NCBI GenBank assembly: GCA_045592225.1 | Contig: JAZNUH010000063.1 | Coordinates: 1-6,318 of the forward strand | Reading direction: 5' to 3' | DNA from: JAZNUH01 sp045592225 | GTDB lineage: Bacteria > Bacillota > Clostridia > UMGS1883 > UMGS1540 | Length of the DNA stretch: 6,318 nt | Shown: positions 1 through 3,945 of the stretch, piece by piece | Layout: every line of letters begins with the position of its first letter | How positions within the stretch are numbered: the stretch's first letter is position 1 | Program-made: the position numbers and the translations under genes | The notes under the pieces: model-generated | The model's database searches: none | What the model was told of the DNA's origin: nothing | The model's input: the letters and a program-made list of their open reading frames with translations, nothing else

Positions 1-2350
1 GCAGACAATTAATCTTGATACAAACTCTGATTACTTCAAGAATCACGAAAAATATAGATGGACACTTAAGTTTAGTGCATACAATGCAGGTGCACAGCCT
101 GCAGTAAAGGTTGTTGTAAAGGCTTATGACGGTGAAGAAGTTGCAATAACAGAATTTACCGGTGGTAAGGACTTTACAGGCACAAAAACATGGACTATGG
201 AAGATTACACACTGGATATAAGCAATGGTATGGACGGATTTGCAAAGCCCGTATCCAAGTATGATATTCAGCTGGTAGTAACAGGCAGCGAAGGCGGTTT
301 CGAAGCAGTAAGTCTTAAGGCTGAATACGACGAAACAAAGAAATACCCCACTCTGCCTATAAACATCCCCCTTGTTAACCCCAGCTTTGAACTTGATGAA
401 GCAGGTACAGCAATAGCAGATGGCGGAGAAATCACAGGCTGGACATGTGGTAGTACAACAGCAGGCTGGAGAGTTACCGAAGCTACAGCAGCCGGCGACG
501 GCGGTTACTACACACCTGCACACGGAACCAAGGTGCTTGTTGCAGATACAACATGTGCATTTGATAACTACATTGCACAGGAAATTGAAATTCCCGCAGA
601 TGCTGACTACTATGCAAACATGAACGACTATACATGGAAGCTTTCGCTGTCAACATATTACATTCTCTCTATGGAAATAACAGCATACAACAGCGATAAA
701 TCCATTTCTGCTACAACATTATACAGCTCCTTTGATGGCAGAAGATGGGATTCCTACAGCTGGGAATGGGATATTTCCGACGCGCTTGCAAAAGTAGGTA
801 AAGCAAAATACATTGAATTTAAATTCAGAGGCAACGGTAACAACGGCGATACACAGCCCACAATGCTGGATAACATTAAGTTTACATGCCTGAAGAAGGA
901 TTCGGCAGAAGACACAACTGTTTCCATCATTGAAAACGGCAAGTTCGAAATATTCGACGAAAACGACGTTGCAGCTAACTGGGAAGCAACATATCCTGAC
1001 AATCCCGAAATGAACCTGGTATTCAAGGATGCTGACATTTCTCTCGGTGGTTTCGGTGGTGCTTACGTTGCAAATGGCGAAGTTGAAGGCGCATTAGCAT
1101 CCGGTTCTATTTACCAGACAATGAACGTTGAAGAAGGTAAATATTACATGTTTACCATGAACTATAAAGCTGCAGACCAGGCTGCTATAGTTGAGGTTGT
1201 AGATGCTGACGGCGAAAAGATGTTCAGCCAGATTTATAATCAGACAGCAACAACATCCGGTGACTGGTCAACAGCTGCATGGATTAAGGTTTCACAGCTG
1301 TTTAAGGCAACAGCAACAGGCGAGGTTAAGCTTGTTCTTGGTTGTGTAGCTAACAGAGACGGCGCTTACTTTGATAACGTAGCAGTTTCTGAATACGAGG
1401 TTAACGAAGCTAACCTTTACACACGTAAAAACCTGATGATTAACGGTAGCTTTGAAGAAGATGCAATTGGCGCTGTAGGCTTTATCGGCTGGACAGTTGA
1501 AGGGGTACCCCAGTCTGTTACTATGGAAGATGCACGTGCACGTGACGGTAAAAAGATAATGAGACACAAGGGCGATACTCTTTCCCAGACTGTAGAAATT
1601 ACAGATTATGATGCAGTTAACGGACAGAACTACGGCTATAAGCTCGACTTCAGCTACGGTTCTTACAATGGTGGCGGTCAGCCTGTAAAGGTTGATGTTA
1701 CATTTGAAGATGAAACAGCAAATGTAAGCGCAACATTCAATCCCTTGCGTGTAGCCAAAGTGGATGAAGATGGTACGGCTTACATGATTCAGACAGACGA
1801 ATTCGGCCAGCAGGTTAAGGATGAAGCAGGTAATTTCGTTTATGTAGAAGCTGTAGTTGATCCCACAACTCAGTTCCCCCATGTTGTACTTGCTCCCACA
1901 CCTGAAAACGTTTCTATTGACCTGTCATTCCTGACACAGTCTACAGAAAGCCCTGTTAAGTCTATAAAGATTACACTGCCCATGGTTGGTACAGAAGCAT
2001 ATCTTGATGACTTCCGTCTCTATGCAAAGGATGTTAACTATGTTGAGATTGCAGACAAGGACGGCAAGTTTATCACAACTATTCCTACAGAAGCAGGTAT
2101 GACACTTCTTGCAAACGCTGAATACTACGGCGAAGCAGAAAACGTTAAGCTGGTATTCGCAGTTTACAATGTAATCGATGAAGATACACTTGAACTGGTT
2201 GATATGGATATTAAGGCTATTGGCGAAGACGGTACATTCGAAAGCGCTATGCTCGGTGGTCTTACACTGGCAGAAGGCAAGAATGTTCTTAAGGCATTCC
2301 TTATGGAAGACTCCATGCTCAACGCAATCGAAAAATACGAAGTTAAATAA
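1..2350 (+). CDS. Large secreted modular protein, C-terminal part (repeated CBM-like jelly-roll modules plus Ig-like terminal domain)
   Basis: The reading frame is open from the left edge (first complete codon at base 2) to the TAA at 2348-2350, giving 782 visible residues; the true start lies upstream. The protein is a chain of beta-rich modules that open with an N-G/P-S/D-F-E motif, as in CBM_4_9/galactose-binding-like folds. A type-C module is cut by the edge (residues 1 to about 115). Type A follows at about 121-297 (NPSFELDEAG), type B at about 308-465 (ENGKFE) and type C at about 475-677 (INGSFEED). The last 100 residues (about 680-782) resemble the Ig-like terminal domain of many Clostridia extracellular proteins (KLVFAVYN, then LAEGKNVLKAFL). 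The type-C module carries an extra segment at about 585-635. The sequence is strongly acidic and poor in cysteine. I see no LPXTG motif, SLH repeat, dockerin or hydrophobic tail, so how it is retained is unknown. Glycan binding or adhesion is inferred from the fold; ligand unknown. It is a paralogue of the gene at 3946. Confidence 0.85.
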   Translation, partial: QTINLDTNSDYFKNHEKYRWTLKFSAYNAGAQPAVKVVVKAYDGEEVAITEFTGGKDFTGTKTWTMEDYTLDISNGMDGFAKPVSKYDIQLVVTGSEGGFEAVSLKAEYDETKKYPTLPINIPLVNPSFELDEAGTAIADGGEITGWTCGSTTAGWRVTEATAAGDGGYYTPAHGTKVLVADTTCAFDNYIAQEIEIPADADYYANMNDYTWKLSLSTYYILSMEITAYNSDKSISATTLYSSFDGRRWDSYSWEWDISDALAKVGKAKYIEFKFRGNGNNGDTQPTMLDNIKFTCLKKDSAEDTTVSIIENGKFEIFDENDVAANWEATYPDNPEMNLVFKDADISLGGFGGAYVANGEVEGALASGSIYQTMNVEEGKYYMFTMNYKAADQAAIVEVVDADGEKMFSQIYNQTATTSGDWSTAAWIKVSQLFKATATGEVKLVLGCVANRDGAYFDNVAVSEYEVNEANLYTRKNLMINGSFEEDAIGAVGFIGWTVEGVPQSVTMEDARARDGKKIMRHKGDTLSQTVEITDYDAVNGQNYGYKLDFSYGSYNGGGQPVKVDVTFEDETANVSATFNPLRVAKVDEDGTAYMIQTDEFGQQVKDEAGNFVYVEAVVDPTTQFPHVVLAPTPENVSIDLSFLTQSTESPVKSIKITLPMVGTEAYLDDFRLYAKDVNYVEIADKDGKFITTIPTEAGMTLLANAEYYGEAENVKLVFAVYNVIDEDTLELVDMDIKAIGEDGTFESAMLGGLTLAEGKNVLKAFLMEDSMLNAIEKYEVK

Positions 2351-2362
2351 TTAACTAAATAA

Positions 2363-2403
2363 CAAAAAAACCGGAGTGGTTATGCCGAGTGTTCTTAAGG
2401 ACA
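2363..2403 (+). repeat. Left arm of 41-bp imperfect inverted repeat
   Basis: This arm begins 12 nt after the stop codon of the upstream gene. It matches the reverse complement of 3517-3557 at 34 of 41 positions: 17 perfect outer bases, one mismatch, TATG, eight mostly different bases, then TCTTAAGGACA. The variable eight bases in this arm form half of a terminator stem; those in the right arm do not. Confidence 0.8.
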
Positions 2404-2580
2404 CTCGGCAGTTTTATTCGCCTATGGCGAGTTATATTGCTTCGCAGTGGTATTTGCTTTGCAAGTGGTATTGTGCTTCGCACAGTTTGTTTGCGAATAA
2501 AATACCACTAAAACCATAGGTTTTAATAACACTTTTGATTTATCAAAAATATCACGCTGAACATCGTTCAGAATATCACT
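2375..2580 (+). repeat. Tiled spacer-hairpin array with internal orientation switch
   Basis: Nine-nucleotide spacers (consensus AGTGNTATT) alternate without gaps with short hairpins. Forward spacers start at 2375, 2410, 2430, 2446, 2464 and 2484; reverse-complement spacers (AATANCACT) start at 2501, 2525, 2548 and 2572. The hairpins between them are GCCGAGTGT/ACACTCGGC, CGCC-TAT-GGCG, GC-TTC-GC, TGC-TTT-GCA, GTGC-TTC-GCAC, AAAACC-ATA-GGTTTT, TTTGA-TTTA-TCAAA and CTGAAC-ATC-GTTCAG. Stem sequences differ completely but stay paired, and most loops are three bases. The two half-arrays face each other across GCGAATAA (2493-2500). Longer pairings join the halves: 2412-2421 with 2493-2502, 2446-2455 with 2500-2509, and 2421-2427 with 2514-2520. 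A weaker ninth hairpin, GTAGC-AAA-GTTAC, follows at 2588-2600. The array ends just before the four-helix-bundle gene. I do not know a named family for it. Confidence 0.8.
2383..2418 (+). terminator. Intrinsic terminator of the upstream secreted-protein gene
   Basis: A perfect 10-bp stem (TGCCGAGTGT with ACACTCGGCA) closes on TCTTAAGG and is followed by TTTTATT, about 30 nt after the stop codon. The U-tract is also the first internal spacer of the hairpin array, and the stem is the array's first hairpin, so the two elements are physically merged. Confidence 0.75.
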
Positions 2581-2608
2581 TAAAAAAGTAGCAAAGTTAC
2601 AGTATAAT
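2580..2608 (+). promoter_or_regulatory. Possible promoter of the four-helix-bundle gene
   Basis: A perfect TATAAT (2603-2608) lies 17 nt downstream of TTAAAA (2580-2585, four of six matches to TTGACA). Transcription would begin near 2615, right at the Shine-Dalgarno sequence, giving an unusually short leader and leaving the hairpin array untranscribed from this promoter. The poor -35 and short leader keep confidence modest. Confidence 0.4.
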
Positions 2609-2614
2609 AATTAC

Positions 2615-2622
2615 AGAGGTGA
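2615..2622 (+). promoter_or_regulatory. Ribosome binding site that fixes the start at 2628
   Basis: AGAGGTGA is a good Shine-Dalgarno sequence. A GTG at 2619 lies inside it and opens the same frame, but it cannot be both ribosome binding site and start; ATG at 2628 sits at normal spacing. The surrounding GGTGATATC also resembles the array spacer form AGTGATATT (seven of nine). Confidence 0.75.
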
Positions 2623-2627
2623 TATCA

Positions 2628-2978
2628 ATGGCAGAAAGTGTTTTAAGAGATAAAGCAAAGCAATTTGCAAAAGATATTGTTTTCTTATGCAGAGAGATTA
2701 AATCAAGTCATAAAGAAGCGGTTTTGGTGAATCAACTACTTCGTTCGGCAACTTCAATTGGTGCCAATCTTCACGAAGCACAATACGCTCAAAGCAAAAA
2801 TGATTTTATATCAAAACTTGAAATATCACAAAAAGAGTGCTATGAAACAGAGTATTGGTTAGAATTACTCTTTGAAACAAATTGTATTAAAGAAGAAAAA
2901 TATAAGAAAATGCAAAATGAATGTGGTGCTATCCGAAGAATGCTAATCTCATCACTAAAAACAGTTAAATCTAAATAA
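2628..2978 (+). CDS. Four-helix-bundle protein (23S rRNA IVP / S23 family)
   Basis: This 116-residue, all-helical protein carries the family signature: RSATSIGANLHEA at about 39-51, then SKNDFISKLEIS at 56-67, and ETEYWLELL at 73-81. Length is normal for the family (Pfam 23S_rRNA_IVP, TIGRFAM four helix bundle protein). Known relatives include proteins encoded in 23S rRNA intervening sequences and Avd, the accessory protein of diversity-generating retroelements; solved members form pentameric barrels, and Avd binds nucleic acid. No rRNA and no reverse transcriptase occurs here, so it belongs to the stand-alone group, whose role is unknown. ATG at 2628 is chosen because of its ribosome binding site at 2615-2622. 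The gene sits just after the hairpin array, ends at its own terminator, and looks AT-richer than the flanking genes, consistent with a separate origin. A role in binding the adjacent hairpins is only a hypothesis. Confidence 0.9.
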   Translation: MAESVLRDKAKQFAKDIVFLCREIKSSHKEAVLVNQLLRSATSIGANLHEAQYAQSKNDFISKLEISQKECYETEYWLELLFETNCIKEEKYKKMQNECGAIRRMLISSLKTVKSK

Positions 2979-2982
2979 CACT

Positions 2983-3018
2983 AAGCCTGAAACGATAAAA
3001 AACGTTTCAGGCTTTTCT
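2983..3018 (+). terminator. Intrinsic terminator of the four-helix-bundle gene
   Basis: A perfect 12-bp stem (AAGCCTGAAACG with CGTTTCAGGCTT) encloses the loop ATAAAAAA and runs into TTTTCT, starting 4 nt after the stop codon. It makes the gene a monocistronic unit. Confidence 0.9.
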
Positions 3019-3026
3019 AATAAGGT

Positions 3027-3042
3027 TTTAGGATATCCTAAA
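3027..3042. repeat. 16-bp perfect palindrome
   Basis: TTTAGGATATCCTAAA is a perfect, loop-less dyad between the terminator and the 3' end of the minus-strand fragment. It has the form of a dimeric-protein binding site, but it does not sit at a promoter, so no role is assigned. Confidence 0.5.
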
Positions 3043-3090
3043 TATTTGGAAGATGTTATACATTTTCCCTGCTTGTTACAGTACTGGACA

Positions 3091-3534
3091 TTATTTATAT
3101 AATGCTAAATCTGTAAGGGCTACATGAGTGTTTATTCCACCAGGCGCACTTCCACATTCTTTGATTTTAATAGTAAGCCTATTAACACCGAGCACGCTTA
3201 TGTTAAAATCAAATGGCATAGTAGTTGTTACCGCTTTGATTTCTTTAATCAATTTTCCGTCACCGTAAAAAATTATATTTACTTCATGATTGCTTCTATT
3301 GTATCTGCTAGATGAATCAATACCAACACTGTTAATGCTTTGTGGTAAAACAATCTTTCCCAAAAGCTTCTTATACTGACTGTTTAACGGGTAATCTATT
3401 TTAACTTGTGCTTCGTCCCTATCTCCGTCTATATAAACAGGAACGCCATTCATATTGGGGTGGCAAGTGTAAAATAATATTCCATTTGTATATGTATTAT
3501 TTAAATAATCAGTTACTGTCCTTAAGAGTGCGCC
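3091..3534 (-). pseudogene. 5'-truncated NPCBM-type carbohydrate-binding domain fragment
   Basis: The minus-strand frame is open from just after a TGA (3535-3537) to the TAA at 3091-3093, 147 codons. The C-terminal part matches the NPCBM/NEW2 pattern of Clostridia surface proteins: YPLNSQYKKLLGKIVLP, then VNIIFYGDGKLI and FDFNISVLGVNRLTIKIKE, ending in LTDLALYK. This is roughly the second half of a domain normally carried near the end of a larger secreted protein. The first internal ATG (3453) has no Shine-Dalgarno sequence, and domain-like sequence (ILFYTCHPNMNG) continues upstream of it. The frame is cut at the right inverted repeat, and no signal peptide is present. It reads as the 3' remnant of a lost gene, not an expressed one. 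A small intact gene starting at 3453 is possible but unsupported. Confidence 0.6.
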
Positions 3535-3557
3535 TCATATCCACTCCGGTTTTTTTG
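3517..3557 (-). repeat. Right arm of 41-bp imperfect inverted repeat
   Basis: This is the reverse complement of the left arm at 2363-2403. Read on the minus strand it carries AGTGGATAT, a relative of the array's first spacer AGTGGTTAT, but no array follows. It overlaps the truncated 5' end of the NPCBM fragment, so the break in that gene coincides with this arm. Confidence 0.8.
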
Positions 3558-3570
3558 TATAAATCAGCTG

Positions 3571-3738
3571 TAGCCATCGGGGAACTATCTGAACTCGTTT
3601 TTTCTCCTCTTTTTCGCCACTGCTGCGGCAAAAGCCTTGCAAATACGAAAGCCTTTCGGGAAGGACAAAGCAAAAGAGACCGGAATTCCACTGCTTCAGG
3701 CGGATTCGGATAACCTCCGATGGCTAACCCGGCGAAAA
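3571..3738 (+). ncRNA. Candidate structured RNA, family not recognised
   Basis: A GC-richer, self-complementary block stands out in AT-rich non-coding DNA. TAGCCATCGGGG (3571-3582) pairs with 3715-3726 over 12 bp with one G-U. TTTTCGCC (3611-3618) pairs with GGCGAAAA (3731-3738) over 8 bp; the two helices cross, as in a pseudoknot or a switch. Local hairpins include TGC-GGC-AAAA-GCC-TT-GCA (3624-3641), CGAAA-GCC-TTTCG (3646-3658) and the alternative CCTT/AAGG (3652-3664). Short stretches recall conserved boxes of cobalamin riboswitches (CGCCACTG at 3615, CGGGAAGG at 3657, AGAGACC at 3675), but the full B12 box and the upstream GGTG box are missing, so I do not assign it. It ends 85 nt before the only good promoter, so it is not in that mRNA. 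I see no clear promoter of its own, and the strand is uncertain. Confidence 0.4.
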
Positions 3739-3783
3739 TGGGAAAAACTACTATATAAAAGGGCAGGACATTCACTGTGAAAA

Positions 3784-3822
3784 TAAACAAAAAAATTATT
3801 TTTAAAAAAATTTTTTTGTTTA
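3784..3822. repeat. Long A/T hairpin abutting the -35 box
   Basis: A 14-bp perfect inverted repeat, TAAACAAAAAAATT (3784-3797) with 3809-3822, encloses an A/T core. Its right arm ends in seven T plus GTTTA, directly against the TTGACA box. It may serve as an A-tract UP element for the promoter, as a weak terminator for upstream transcripts, or as both. Confidence 0.6.
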
Positions 3823-3823
3823 C

Positions 3824-3852
3824 TTGACATAAACATAGCACAGGGGTATAAT
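3824..3852 (+). promoter_or_regulatory. Consensus housekeeping promoter of the second secreted-protein gene
   Basis: TTGACA (3824-3829) and TATAAT (3847-3852) both match consensus perfectly and are separated by 17 bp. A/T tracts lie immediately upstream. Transcription should start near 3859, giving a leader of about 87 nt before the ATG. This predicts strong, constitutive-type expression unless the leader or a DNA-binding protein limits it. Confidence 0.9.
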
Positions 3853-3876
3853 TAAAATATCTAAATTTATACTCAT

Positions 3877-3919
3877 ATAAAATGTGCGTAGCACTTTTAT
3901 AAATTCTGCAGAGGCAGAA
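3877..3919 (+). other. Two stem-loops in the 5' leader
   Basis: The first is ATAAAA, a bulged T, GTGC-GTA-GCAC, then TTTTAT (3877-3900), about 10 bp. The second is TTCTGC-AGAG-GCAGAA (3904-3919), 6 bp. Neither covers the Shine-Dalgarno sequence at 3933, so mRNA stabilisation is more likely than translational repression; this is inference. Confidence 0.55.
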
Positions 3920-3932
3920 AATAAAATTTTAC

Positions 3933-3939
3933 GGAGGGG
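3933..3939 (+). promoter_or_regulatory. Strong ribosome binding site
   Basis: GGAGGGG lies eight nucleotides (counted from GGAGG) before the ATG at 3946 and fixes that start. Confidence 0.85.
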
Positions 3940-3945
3940 AATCAC

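Larger units (their letters stand above)
2363..3557. mobile_element. Candidate non-autonomous island bounded by 41-bp imperfect inverted repeats
   Basis: The stretch lies between two paralogous secreted-protein genes. Its ends are inverted copies of one sequence: the outer 17 bp (CAAAAAAACCGGAGTGG) match perfectly, and an inner 11-bp block (TCTTAAGGACA) matches at identical spacing. Inside are a hairpin array, a four-helix-bundle gene and a 5'-truncated NPCBM fragment on the other strand. The contents look AT-richer than the flanking genes. There is no transposase or recombinase, and no exact target-site duplication at the ends (AATAA on the left, TATAA on the right). It could be a MITE-like or trans-mobilised cassette, or two inverted copies of a dispersed intergenic repeat with degraded genes between. 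What is seen is the repeat; mobility is inference. Confidence 0.4.

Noticed and set aside
1292..1882. Minus-strand open frame of 196 codons, and similar frames at 3970-4476 and 4501-4956
   Set aside because: They are cysteine-rich antisense shadows of the two large secreted-protein genes, whose plus-strand frames have clear module homology.
2375..2580. CRISPR array
   Set aside because: The conserved element is only 9 nt, the intervening segments are self-complementary and of variable length, the orientation inverts, and no cas gene is present.
2628..2978. Diversity-generating retroelement accessory gene avd
   Set aside because: The family is right, but no reverse transcriptase, template repeat or variable repeat is seen in the window.
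2619..2978. GTG start at 2619 for the four-helix-bundle gene
   Set aside because: The GTG lies inside the Shine-Dalgarno sequence AGAGGTGA and has no upstream ribosome binding site of its own; ATG 2628 is at proper spacing.
2351..3570. Target-site duplication flanking the island
   Set aside because: The bases just outside the repeat arms (AATAA and TATAA) are similar but not identical and are low complexity.
3571..3738. Cobalamin riboswitch
   Set aside because: CGCCACTG, CGGGAAGG and AGAGACC occur in the expected order, but the B12 box core and GGTG box are absent, and the block lies upstream of the promoter of the gene it would control.
3611..3738. Cyclic-di-GMP (GEMM-I) riboswitch
   Set aside because: GGCAAA-like and GGACAAAGC-like pieces recall it, but the diagnostic GGACGCAAAGCC and the GNRA-loop helix are not present.
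3509..3841. Minus-strand open frame of 110 codons
   Set aside because: It crosses the A/T hairpin, the structured block and the inverted repeat. Its start is the low-complexity promoter region, it has no domain pattern, and its composition follows the RNA-like structure.
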